From: Acidovorax sp. HMWF029
GTDB lineage: Bacteria; Pseudomonadota; Gammaproteobacteria; Burkholderiales; Burkholderiaceae_C
Direction of reading: 5' to 3'
NCBI RefSeq assembly: GCF_003060895.1
Contig: NZ_QAIH01000054.1
Location: 1 to 35,244 of the forward strand
DNA: 35,244 nucleotides
In this document: positions 1 to 6,285 of the stretch, in pieces
Layout: every line of letters begins with the position of its first letter
Numbering within the stretch: the first letter of the stretch is position 1
Made by a program: the position numbers and the translations under genes
Notes under the pieces: generated by a model
Told to the model about the DNA's origin: nothing
Seen by the model: the letters and a program-made list of their open reading frames with translations, nothing else
Database searches by the model: none

Positions 1-390
1 GTGCACGGACTCCAAGTCCAGCACCATGTTCACCAGCAGCATGCGGGCGTCAGCCGTAGCCTTGTCGGTCAGGCTGGGTGGGCGGCGGGTGGGCTCTGGC
101 ATGGGGGCCAGGGGAGCGGGCGATGGCTTTTCAGGCGGGGCGAATGACACCACCGGAGCGGGATCAACCTGGGCCAACGCAGTGGTTGCAGCCTTGGCGA
201 CCGTGCGGACTGCAATAGCCGCGCGGGTCGCAGCTGACAGTGCGGTGGTGTCGTATTCGAGTCCTCCGCCGACCCGGCCTGCGCGGGGCTGGCTCGGTAT
301 GCCTAACTTTTCGAGCTTCTCGCGAGTGCGGAACTCTGTGCTGGGCATGCCCGGCAGACCTGCAATTTCGCGTGCGGTGAGCCAAGTCAT
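1..390 (-). CDS. MuA-like transposase, N-terminal DNA-binding part (partial, runs off the left edge)
   Basis: The minus strand is open for 130 codons from ATG 390 to the window edge. The product begins MTWLTAREIAGLPGMP, the usual start of the MuA-type winged-helix domain that binds the transpositional enhancer or operator. It continues with GRVGGGLEYDTTALSAATRAA, followed by a Pro/Ala-rich linker (about residues 75-105) and the segment SLTDKATADARML that leads into the end-binding domain. The DDE catalytic core lies outside the window. Transposases of this family join phage ends to target DNA for integration and replicative transposition. Its ATG overlaps the stop of the upstream Ner-like gene (ATGA), so the two are translationally coupled. 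The family assignment is confident; activity cannot be judged from the fragment. Confidence 0.85.
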   Translation of the reverse strand, partial: MTWLTAREIAGLPGMPSTEFRTREKLEKLGIPSQPRAGRVGGGLEYDTTALSAATRAAIAVRTVAKAATTALAQVDPAPVVSFAPPEKPSPAPLAPMPEPTRRPPSLTDKATADARMLLVNMVLDLESVH

Positions 391-698
391 GTGCGTGGCT
401 CCTGCTGCTTGCGGATGCGCCCTGAGCGGGTCACAGTGATCTTGACAGTCCGTGCCTGAGCCTTTGCTCGCGTGGTCATGTATCTGGACGGCCAGATTTC
501 CTGCGCGGGCTTGCCAAGAGCATTGGCAACGATCTGTTCAACAGCCCACCAGTGGGTCGTCAGGACGCGCTGAAAGTGTGAGTAGCCATGCTCTTTAGCA
601 AGTTGACGAAGGCTTACACCTTTCTTTTCGAGTGCGGCCTTGACATCCGCAGGATGCCAATCTGTCTGCTGCATACATTTTTGTGTGTCCATGGTCAT
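387..698 (-). CDS. ner: Ner-like winged-helix/HTH transcriptional regulator
   Basis: The 103-residue product has the Ner/Nlp hallmark: DWHPADVKAALEKKGVSLRQLAKEHGY, then a recognition-helix region and the ending ALGKPAQEIWPSRY. Ner of Mu and related phages binds the early operator and turns down early transcription during lytic growth. The tail after residue 75 is basic (TTRAKAQARTVKITVTRSGR). The start is uncertain. ATG 698, ATG 692 and ATG 674 are all in frame and none has a good Shine-Dalgarno sequence; a TTG at 728 would add ten residues. I chose 698. A candidate promoter (TTGCGA at 728-723, TACCAT at 705-700, minus strand) would start RNA very near these codons and would favour 692 or 674. 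The gene is first in the leftward operon with the transposase. Confidence 0.85.
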   Translation of the reverse strand: MTMDTQKCMQQTDWHPADVKAALEKKGVSLRQLAKEHGYSHFQRVLTTHWWAVEQIVANALGKPAQEIWPSRYMTTRAKAQARTVKITVTRSGRIRKQQEPRT

Positions 699-860
699 GA
701 TGGTAAACACAAAAAAATGTTCTCGCAAGCTTTTTCAACACACAAAAGGGTGTGTTTGAGTGTGGCCTCGAGTTGCCATCAGACGATATAGGTGGTATCG
801 GGTGTTTCCGTTTTATCTCGCGCATGCTTTAATGTGTTCATGGACACACTAAAATGTTCA
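675..860. promoter_or_regulatory. Divergent early/repressor control region with repeated operator-like sites
   Basis: An 18-bp sequence, ATGGACACACWAAAATGT, occurs twice in opposite orientation with one mismatch: on the minus strand at 692-675 (over the ner start) and on the plus strand at 840-857. A related copy, ACACAAAAAAATGTTC, lies at 707-722. A dyad, AACACAC-AAAAGG-GTGTGTT, lies near 738-757. The 840-857 copy also sits in the imperfect dyad TGTGTTCATGGACACA and contains TAAAAT (850-855), a good -10 for the repressor gene at 886. These are likely operators for the S24 repressor and/or Ner. The assignment is inferred from position and repetition. Confidence 0.6.
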
Positions 861-885
861 CCCCGCTCAGCGTGGTGTTGAGATC

Positions 886-1590
886 ATGGACAGACCGAGC
901 AATGAACTTCGCGATGCCTATGCGGCCTCACTGGGCGAGCGAATAAGGTCGTGCCGATCCGGCTTCACACGTGAAGAGTTCGCGCGTCGGCTTGATCTCC
1001 ATGTCAACACCATTGGGAAATTTGAGCGGGGCATAACGATCCCGGATGCGTTTGCGCTTTTGCGGATGGCAGAGATCGGGAAATGCCCTGCCGAGTGGCT
1101 TCTGACTGGTCAAACGAAGTCCGACAAGATAGAACGCAGTGTGCAGGCCGTCGAAGCGGGTGAGTACATCTATGTCCCGCATTTCGATGTAGCGTTGTCG
1201 GCTGGAAATGGTGTCTTCTGCGACGTTGAGCGTGTTGTTGCAATGCGCCCCTTCGAGGCAAAGTTCATCCGTCAGGACCTTGGCATTACTCACAATGAAT
1301 TGGCGCTGGTTTCAGTGATCGGCAATTCAATGGAGCCGTTGCTGCGATCCAGAGACACCACGATGCTTGACCTTCGTGCAAAGGACGTATTGACCGAAGG
1401 CATTCACGCAATCCGTCTCGATGGCGCCTTGATGCTGAAGCAACTGCAGCGCTTACCCGGAAAAGTATTGAGGGTCAGTAGTTCAAACCCAGAATATTCG
1501 CCCTTTGAAATAGAAGGCTCGGATGAAGAATCGCATCGCGATTTTTCGGTGCTAGGCCGGGTCCGTTGGGGCGGCGTCACGTTTAATTGA
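886..1590 (+). CDS. CI/LexA-type phage repressor (XRE HTH plus S24 peptidase)
   Basis: The 234-residue protein has an XRE helix-turn-helix at about residues 16-72 (FTREEFARRLDLHVNTIGKFERG) and a C-terminal S24 peptidase fold. Ser148 in GNSMEP and Lys185 in ALMLKQLQR form the expected catalytic dyad, and Ala106-Gly107 in LSAGNG is the expected self-cleavage bond. Such repressors keep a prophage silent and cleave themselves when RecA is activated by DNA damage. Classical Mu repressor lacks this domain, so induction here is likely SOS-linked (inference). The start at ATG 886 is placed by the HTH; its Shine-Dalgarno is weak. It is divergent from ner and is followed 13 bases later by a gene probably carried on the same mRNA. 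Confidence 0.9.
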   Translation: MDRPSNELRDAYAASLGERIRSCRSGFTREEFARRLDLHVNTIGKFERGITIPDAFALLRMAEIGKCPAEWLLTGQTKSDKIERSVQAVEAGEYIYVPHFDVALSAGNGVFCDVERVVAMRPFEAKFIRQDLGITHNELALVSVIGNSMEPLLRSRDTTMLDLRAKDVLTEGIHAIRLDGALMLKQLQRLPGKVLRVSSSNPEYSPFEIEGSDEESHRDFSVLGRVRWGGVTFN

Positions 1591-1603
1591 AAGGGGGAGC
1601 GCC

Positions 1604-2128
1604 ATGCTCAAGCAGACGATGTTTCTCGCCGCTTTGTTGCTTTCTTTGCCGACATGGGCGGTCAACAAGTGTGCAGGCTCTGATGGCAAGGTTGTGTTCC
1701 AGGATGCACCTTGCACTGACGGCGCCAAGAACCTTAAAGCGCCTATCGAGTCACCCGCTGTCAAGCCTCCTGGTGTAATGAGCGCTGCAGATGTCGCCCG
1801 TTCATTTGAGAATCAAATGGAGCAGCCGGAGATGCAGAGAAAAATTCAGACAAACGTTGAGCGGCGCCAGCTCCTTGAGAAAGCCGATACGCTTAGCAGA
1901 AGGAGCGATTCAACGCGGTGCGCTCAGGGAGTACAACCTCAGCCGCGCGTAGGCATGTCTGAGGATCAGTTCCTGAACTGCACGATGTTCGCAAGGGACT
2001 GGGATCACCTTCAGATCAATGAGACCGAGACACAGTATGGCGTTCGGAAGCAGTATGTGTACGCTCAGCATGCGCCTATTAAGTTTGTCTACCTGGATCA
2101 GGGGAAGATCACTGCCATCAGTCGTTAG
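1604..2128 (+). CDS. Secreted DUF4124-type protein, candidate lysogenic-conversion gene
   Basis: The 174-residue product starts with a clear Sec signal peptide (MLKQTMFLAALLLSLPTWA, cut near residue 19). A short DUF4124-like module follows: VNKCAGSDGKVVFQDAPC, with two cysteines that could form a disulfide. The middle is charged and probably helical. The C-terminal part (RVGMSEDQFLNC...YGVRKQYVY) resembles small periplasmic domains that sense or bind wall or outer-membrane partners. A strong ribosome site (AAAGGGGGAG) precedes ATG 1604, and the gap to the repressor stop is only 13 bases, so it is probably expressed with the repressor in the lysogen. Function is unknown. No phage structural family matches, which fits a cargo gene acting on the host envelope. 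Confidence 0.75.
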   Translation: MLKQTMFLAALLLSLPTWAVNKCAGSDGKVVFQDAPCTDGAKNLKAPIESPAVKPPGVMSAADVARSFENQMEQPEMQRKIQTNVERRQLLEKADTLSRRSDSTRCAQGVQPQPRVGMSEDQFLNCTMFARDWDHLQINETETQYGVRKQYVYAQHAPIKFVYLDQGKITAISR

Positions 2129-2136
2129 GAGTTGGT

Positions 2137-2152
2137 GACGCCTATGGGCGTC
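2137..2152 (+). other. Small hairpin after the secreted-protein gene
   Basis: GACGCC-TATG-GGCGTC forms a 6-bp stem with a 4-base loop just after the stop at 2128. No T-run follows, so on its own it is not an intrinsic terminator. It could protect the 3' end of the repressor-operon mRNA, whose likely terminator is the larger palindrome 34 bases on. Confidence 0.4.
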
Positions 2153-2185
2153 CAGTAGGATTGACTAGTCTCAGATAGAGCTATC

Positions 2186-2240
2186 AGGCCGACATATGTC
2201 GGCCTTAGTTTTTTGTGCCCCGACCTCGACAGTCGCGGCA
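2186..2240 (+). promoter_or_regulatory. Repeated palindrome element, copy 1: terminator and candidate late promoter of the lysis block
   Basis: The perfect palindrome AGGCCGACATATGTCGGCCT (2186-2205) is followed by TTAGTTTTTT and GTGC. Then, 11 bases after GTGC, comes CAGT, giving a -10-like GACAGT at 2228-2233. Copies at 10617 and 16505 align with no gaps over about 55 bp. The stem (7 bp, ATAT loop) plus T-run is a good intrinsic terminator for the repressor operon. The dyad centre lies 32.5 bp before the -10-like hexamer, which would place an activator near -43. That suits a Mor/C-type late activator. Terminator: likely. Promoter: inference. Confidence 0.65.
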
Positions 2241-2341
2241 TGGGAATCACCAACTCTTTTCTCCTTGGCATCGTCACGGTGCTGTTGTTTGCCTGCCTCC
2301 TCGGCAGCGGTGCGGGGCAGCGAGCGCGATCAAGGAAGAGG

Positions 2342-2929
2342 ATGCGCGGCAACGTGAGCCCGCGTCAGGTCGTCGCAGTCATGTCGCTCTCGGCGGCCGG
2401 TCTGGTTGGCCTGGTGGTGCATGAGAGCTACACCGATAAAGCCATCGTTCCCACGCAGGGCGACCGCCCCACGGTGGGCTTCGGTAGCACCATTCATGAG
2501 GACGGAACGCCCGTAAAGATGGGCGACACCACCACCCCGGTGCGCGCGCTCATCAAAGCCCATACCCACATCACCAAGGATGAGGCAGCTTTCCGCGACA
2601 GCCTGCCAGGCGTAGCACTCCATCAGGGCGAATACGACCTGTATCTCGATTGGGTGTACCAGTACGGCATGGGAGCCTGGCGCACATCAGCCATGCGGCG
2701 CGAGCTGCTCGCGGGCAACTACAAGCCCGCGTGCGATGGACTTCTCGACTACCGCAAGCTGACCAGCGCCCGCCAGGAGGGACCGGGTTGGACTGTGAGC
2801 AGGCGTGATGCTCAGGGCAAACCGGTGCGCTGGGAGTTCGACTGCAGCACACCCGGGAACAGGGTCTGCCGGGGCGTATGGACCCGCCAGCTTGAGCGCC
2901 ACAAGAAGTGCATGGAGCTGCAGCAATGA
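2342..2929 (+). CDS. Phage lysozyme (endolysin), glycoside hydrolase family 24, SAR type
   Basis: The 195-residue product carries the GH24 (T4/P21-type lysozyme) pattern: HESYTDKAIVPTQGDRPTVGFG, where the Glu and Thr are the expected catalytic residues, followed by the substrate-cleft region QGEYDLYLDWVYQYG. It cuts peptidoglycan at lysis. Residues 9-26 (VVAVMSLSAAGLVGLVV) form a weakly hydrophobic N-terminal segment rich in Ala/Gly/Ser, as in signal-anchor-release endolysins, so holin-independent export is likely. The start at 2342 has an excellent ribosome site (AAGGAAGAGG). The same frame is open further up to ATG 2240, which would add a second membrane segment (MGITNSFLLGIVTVLLFACLLG). 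That codon has no ribosome site and coincides with the proposed RNA start. First gene of the lysis block. Confidence 0.9.
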   Translation: MRGNVSPRQVVAVMSLSAAGLVGLVVHESYTDKAIVPTQGDRPTVGFGSTIHEDGTPVKMGDTTTPVRALIKAHTHITKDEAAFRDSLPGVALHQGEYDLYLDWVYQYGMGAWRTSAMRRELLAGNYKPACDGLLDYRKLTSARQEGPGWTVSRRDAQGKPVRWEFDCSTPGNRVCRGVWTRQLERHKKCMELQQ

Positions 2930-3033
2930 AGACTCTTAAGCGCATCTTGATGGGCGTTGCAGGCGCGGCCCTGATCGCCTTCCTCATCTTCTGCCTGGCC
3001 GTCATGTGGATGGTCGGCGAACTGCCCCATTGA
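2926..3033 (+). CDS. 35-residue single-span membrane peptide, holin-like candidate
   Basis: ATG 2926 overlaps the lysozyme stop (ATGA), and the frame gives a 35-residue product. It has a basic N-terminus (MKTLKR), one long hydrophobic segment (about residues 8-30) and a short acidic tail ending GELPH. It lies between lysozyme and Rz, the position where many phages keep a holin, pinholin or antiholin. Length and single span would suit a pinholin-type partner of a SAR endolysin, but no family is recognised, so the role is inference from context. Confidence 0.55.
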   Translation: MKTLKRILMGVAGAALIAFLIFCLAVMWMVGELPH

Positions 3034-3037
3034 TGCC

Positions 3038-3637
3038 ATGGCCGCTCGTCTGCTCATTGCCCTCGTTGCCGCCCTGGCCTTAGTCGGTGGCGGCTACTGG
3101 TGGGGTCACACCGCCACCGACAACGCCTGGCAGGCCAAGCACGCGAAAGCTCTGGAAGCCGAGCGCGAAGAGACCGCCAAGGAAACCAAGCGTGCCGACC
3201 AGGCCGCAGCCAACTACCTCACCGAACACATCGACCAGGAAGACCGCTATGCCGCCCTCAATGCCACTTATCAAGACCTTCGCCGCCGTGTGCCTCTTGT
3301 TGTTCCTGGGCCTGTGGTTGTTGTCGCCCGCAGCGACCCGTATGGGCCTGACTCGCCGGGCCCGGATGAGCGGAGTGCGCCTGCAACAGCTGTCGATAGC
3401 AGCCCTGTCCTCACTCTTGCTGCTGTCCGCATGTGGAACGGCGCCCTCACCGGCATCGACCAAGCGACCGGTGCCTGCAGCCCTGCTAGTCCCACCCAAA
3501 GCACCGACGCTGCTTGTGCCCAAGGCTCCGGGCTCACCCTCGACGACGCCTGGGCCAATCACGCAGCCAACGCCAAAGCCTGCGCAGATGACCGCCAGCG
3601 CTACCAACACCTGATCGATTTTTTAAACGGAAAGTGA
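3038..3637 (+). CDS. Rz-like inner-membrane spanin (i-spanin)
   Basis: The 199-residue protein begins with an N-terminal membrane anchor (MAARLLIALVAALALVGGGYWWG). A charged helix follows (about residues 27-72, rich in Ala, Glu, Lys), then a longer periplasmic part ending DDAWANHAANAKACADDRQRYQHLIDFLNGK. That is the usual end of Rz proteins in betaproteobacterial phages. Rz spans the periplasm with the lipoprotein Rz1 and fuses the two membranes in the last step of lysis. The start at 3038 is 4 bases after the small membrane gene. Rz1 is embedded in the +1 frame. The next-to-last TTTAAA-containing codons use the rare Leu codon TTA at 3623. Confidence 0.85.
   Translation: MAARLLIALVAALALVGGGYWWGHTATDNAWQAKHAKALEAEREETAKETKRADQAAANYLTEHIDQEDRYAALNATYQDLRRRVPLVVPGPVVVVARSDPYGPDSPGPDERSAPATAVDSSPVLTLAAVRMWNGALTGIDQATGACSPASPTQSTDAACAQGSGLTLDDAWANHAANAKACADDRQRYQHLIDFLNGK
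3366..3614 (+). CDS. Rz1-like outer-membrane lipoprotein spanin, nested inside Rz
   Basis: In the +1 frame relative to Rz, an 82-residue product begins at ATG 3366. It has a lipoprotein signal ending LLLLSAC (lipobox LLSA-C, Cys at residue 23) and a very proline-rich mature part (PVPAALLVPPKAPTLLVPKAPG), both hallmarks of Rz1. ATG 3342 in the same frame would add eight residues, and neither start has a strong ribosome site. The whole gene lies inside Rz, the fully embedded arrangement known from lambda. The mature lipoprotein would sit in the inner leaflet of the outer membrane and bind the C-terminal end of Rz. Confidence 0.8.
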   Translation: MSGVRLQQLSIAALSSLLLLSACGTAPSPASTKRPVPAALLVPPKAPTLLVPKAPGSPSTTPGPITQPTPKPAQMTASATNT

Positions 3638-3644
3638 ACCCTCC

Positions 3645-3917
3645 ATGCCAATGGAAAAAGACGAACTGATGCTGCTGGGAAAGATGGACGGCAAGCTCGA
3701 CAGCATTACCGCCCACCTGGGCCGCCAGGATCAGCGCATCGACGCCCTCGACCAGCGCATGGAAGAGCGTCACAACGCCATCGACAAGCGCCTGCGCGTG
3801 GTGGAACAAAAGGCGGCAGTGGCTGGTGCCATCAGCGGCTCTGCCGTGTCCATCGGCATCGCCCTGGCTATCGAGGGCGTGAAGCAATGGCTGGGCCGTG
3901 GAGGCGCCGGACAGTAA
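3645..3917 (+). CDS. Tail-anchored coiled-coil protein of the lysis/packaging junction
   Basis: The 90-residue product has an N-terminal amphipathic coiled coil (about residues 5-60, with repeated QDQRIDALDQRMEERHNAIDKRL) and a single hydrophobic segment (about 62-80, AVAGAISGSAVSIGIALAI). Small proteins of this shape occur between lysis and terminase genes in many Mu-like phages. Some are related to XhlA-type lysis accessories, but I cannot assign a family. The start could be ATG 3645 or ATG 3651. Its TAA stop overlaps the next gene's ATG, so it belongs to the same operon. Confidence 0.7.
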   Translation: MPMEKDELMLLGKMDGKLDSITAHLGRQDQRIDALDQRMEERHNAIDKRLRVVEQKAAVAGAISGSAVSIGIALAIEGVKQWLGRGGAGQ

Positions 3918-4414
3918 TGGCCCACGCATCCGAGAAGCGCACGCAGCTCCGGGGCCTGTATGTGTACCAGCGCCTACCGATGGAGACCGCCTGCAAGAAG
4001 GTGGGCGTGCCACGCAGCACCGCCAATCGCTGGAAGCAAGAAGCCGCCGACAAGGGCGACGACTGGGACAGCGTTCGCGCCGCCATGGCACTGGGAGACG
4101 ATAACTTCGCCAGCCTGAGCAAGAAGCTGCTGGAAGACTACCTGGTACAGCACCAGGCCACCATGGACCTGCTGCGCGAAGCCAAGGACATGGGGCCGAT
4201 GCAGCGGGCGGAAACGCTCGCCAGCATGAGCGACAGCTTCAACAAGACGATGGCGAGCTTCAAGCGCCTATCGCCCGAGTTGAACAAGCAGGCCATCCAG
4301 CTCGACGTGCTGCAGCGCCTGGTGTCGTTTGCCCAGGCCAAGTTTCCGCAGCACCTCACGGCCATGGTGGAGCTGCTGGAGCCCTTCGGCGAAGAACTGG
4401 CGAAGGTGAAGTAA
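3917..4414 (+). CDS. DUF1804-type protein, small terminase subunit
   Basis: The 165-residue protein starts MAHASEKRTQLRGLYVYQRLPMETACKKVGVPRSTANRWKQEAADKGDDWD. That is the DUF1804 signature seen in Mu gp27-like proteins, with a helix-turn-helix at about residues 22-45 for DNA recognition. The rest is helical and should drive oligomer formation. It lies directly before the large terminase, which supports the small-terminase role of recognising phage DNA for packaging. ATG 3917 overlaps the previous TAA stop (TAATG). A longer start at 3887 would only add a short basic stretch from the overlapping gene and is less likely. Confidence 0.85.
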   Translation: MAHASEKRTQLRGLYVYQRLPMETACKKVGVPRSTANRWKQEAADKGDDWDSVRAAMALGDDNFASLSKKLLEDYLVQHQATMDLLREAKDMGPMQRAETLASMSDSFNKTMASFKRLSPELNKQAIQLDVLQRLVSFAQAKFPQHLTAMVELLEPFGEELAKVK

Positions 4415-4418
4415 CGCC

Positions 4419-6089
4419 ATGGCAAAGAGCAGCAAGGAGTTCCTCGAAGGCCTGGCCGCGTTGGCTGATGGCCTGCGCCGCCAGATCGACGCCAACCTCG
4501 ACGGATGGGACGTATCGCCAGAGGCCATTGCCGAGCGCCGCCGCAAGGTGTTCGACCCGGTGACCGGGTATGAATACTGGGACCGGAATTACTTCCCGCA
4601 CTACGGCACCGCCGAGCCCAGCGCGCTGCACCAATACCTGTACAAGCGCCTGCCTGAAATGGTCAATGCATCCAGCGGCCAGCGGGACGCCCTGGCCGCC
4701 CCACGGGGTGAGGCCAAGTCCACCAAGGTGAGCATGTCGTTCGTTCTCTGGTGCGTGGTGACCGGGATCAAGTGGTATCCCGTAATCATCATGGACGCCT
4801 TCGAGCAGGCCGCAGAGATGCTGGAAGCCATCAAGGCCGAGCTGGAAGCCAACCCACGGCTGCAGGGGGACTTCCCCGAAGCCTGCGGCCAGGGCAAGGT
4901 CTGGCGTGCGGGCGTGATCGTCACGGCCAACGGCCGCAAGGTCGAGGCCTTCGGCTCGGCCAAGAAGATTCGGGGCCGCCGCCATGGCGCCCACCGCCCT
5001 GACCTGGCGGTGATGGACGACATCGAGAACGACGAGAACGTCACGACCCCGGCCCAGCGCGACAAGCTGCAGAAGTTCGTCACGGCTTCCGTATTGAACC
5101 TGGGGCCACCCGACGACAGCATGGATGCCATCCTGATCGGCACGGTGCTGCACTATGACTCGGTCCTGGCCCGCTTCCTCAAAAACCCGCTATGGAACCG
5201 CAAGGTCTTTAAAGCCATCATCCAATGGCCTGACCGCATGGACCTGTGGGAGCAGTTCGAAGGGCTGCTCTTGGGCGCCGAGACGCCCCAGGAGGGCGAG
5301 GCCGCCGCCATGGCGATGTACCGCGAGCAGCAGGCCGAGATGGACAAAGGTGCGGTGGTGAGCTGGCCCGCGCTGCGCCCCATCCACAAGCTGATGATTC
5401 GCCGTGCCCGTGAAGGCCATAGCGCCTTTGATAGCGAGCAGCAGAACGACCCAGTAGCGGGCGAGGATGCCCCCTTTGCCCACAGCATCCAGTTCTGGGT
5501 GAACCGCCTGGCCGAGTGGGTGTTCTATGGCGCGGCCGATCCATCCTTGGGCAGGCATGGCAACAGCCGTGACCCCAGTGCCATCGGCATCGGTGGCTAC
5601 CAGCGCACCACCGGCATCCTGGATGTGGTCGAAGCCAAGATCAAGAAGCGCACACCCGACCGAATCATCAGCGACATCATCGACTTTCAGCGGGAGTACT
5701 GCTGCATTGTGTGGGGCGTGGAATCGGTGCAGTTTCAGGAGTTCCTGCGCACCGAGCTGGTCAAGCGCAGCGCCCAGCTCGGCGTTCCGGTACCGGCGCG
5801 CGGGTTGCTCCCCATCGCTGACAAGGTGCTGCGCATTGAAAGCCTGCAGCCGCACATGCACAACGGCTTGATCCGGCTGCACCGCAGCCAGACCACGTTG
5901 GTCGATCAGTTCCGCCACTTCCCCAAGGCCGATCACGACGACGGCCCCGACATGGTCGTGATGCTGTGGATGCTGGCCGTGACCGGTGGGGTTGCTGCAG
6001 CCGCCCAAGGCGGCAACAGCAAGGGCAGTCAACAGTCCGCCCGCGAGCGCTATGGCCACACAGCCCAGCGCATGTTTCGGCGCGGCTGA
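4419..6089 (+). CDS. Terminase large subunit (packaging ATPase and nuclease)
   Basis: The 556-residue protein has the two-part terminase layout. The ATPase half carries a modified Walker A, PRGEAKST (residues 95-102), and a Walker B, DLAVMDD (195-201), followed by Glu. The RNase-H-like nuclease half starts near FYGAADPSLGR (Asp374) and ends with an acidic motif, HDDGPDMV, near residue 510. It pumps DNA into the prohead at the portal and cuts it at headful length. In Mu-like phages this removes host DNA joined to the replicated ends. It lies between the small terminase and portal genes, four bases after the former. Length is as expected for Mu gp28-like terminases. Confidence 0.93.
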   Translation: MAKSSKEFLEGLAALADGLRRQIDANLDGWDVSPEAIAERRRKVFDPVTGYEYWDRNYFPHYGTAEPSALHQYLYKRLPEMVNASSGQRDALAAPRGEAKSTKVSMSFVLWCVVTGIKWYPVIIMDAFEQAAEMLEAIKAELEANPRLQGDFPEACGQGKVWRAGVIVTANGRKVEAFGSAKKIRGRRHGAHRPDLAVMDDIENDENVTTPAQRDKLQKFVTASVLNLGPPDDSMDAILIGTVLHYDSVLARFLKNPLWNRKVFKAIIQWPDRMDLWEQFEGLLLGAETPQEGEAAAMAMYREQQAEMDKGAVVSWPALRPIHKLMIRRAREGHSAFDSEQQNDPVAGEDAPFAHSIQFWVNRLAEWVFYGAADPSLGRHGNSRDPSAIGIGGYQRTTGILDVVEAKIKKRTPDRIISDIIDFQREYCCIVWGVESVQFQEFLRTELVKRSAQLGVPVPARGLLPIADKVLRIESLQPHMHNGLIRLHRSQTTLVDQFRHFPKADHDDGPDMVVMLWMLAVTGGVAAAAQGGNSKGSQQSARERYGHTAQRMFRRG

Positions 6090-6101
6090 CCAGGGGCCGC
6101 C

Positions 6102-6281
6102 ATGACCGAAGACCAACAAAACCTTTTGATCATCCGGGGCCACATCGCGGGCCTGCCAGCTTCTGACCGCAAGGGGATCGAGCTGGCCGCGCAGAAGCTG
6201 CGCGAGGTGATCGTCCACCACAACGACCATGGCCGCCTGGCGCTCGCCCTTGTGGGCGCCGAGCTGGCTGCAGAGGAATGA
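6102..6281 (+). CDS. 59-residue hypothetical protein between terminase and portal
   Basis: ATG 6102 opens a 59-residue frame (MTEDQQNLLIIRGHIAGLPASDRKGIELAAQKLREVI...) that is acidic, probably all-helical, and ends ELAAEE with TGA at 6279-6281. It fills the gap between terminase and portal almost exactly: 12 bases from the former and 4 before the portal ATG. Its last codons carry the portal's ribosome site (GAGGA). Codon choice is like that of its neighbours. Function unknown. Small genes at this place are common in Mu-like phages. Confidence 0.65.
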   Translation: MTEDQQNLLIIRGHIAGLPASDRKGIELAAQKLREVIVHHNDHGRLALALVGAELAAEE

Positions 6282-6285
6282 CATC

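Noticed and set aside
840-881. 13-residue reading frame (MDTLKC...) resembling the start of the Ner-like protein (MDTQKC...)
   Set aside because: The similarity is explained by the repeated operator-like DNA. The frame stops at once and has no ribosome site.
2161-2189. TTGACT as -35 of a standard promoter before the lysis block
   Set aside because: No acceptable -10 lies at the right distance, and the following palindrome with its T-run would end such a transcript at once.
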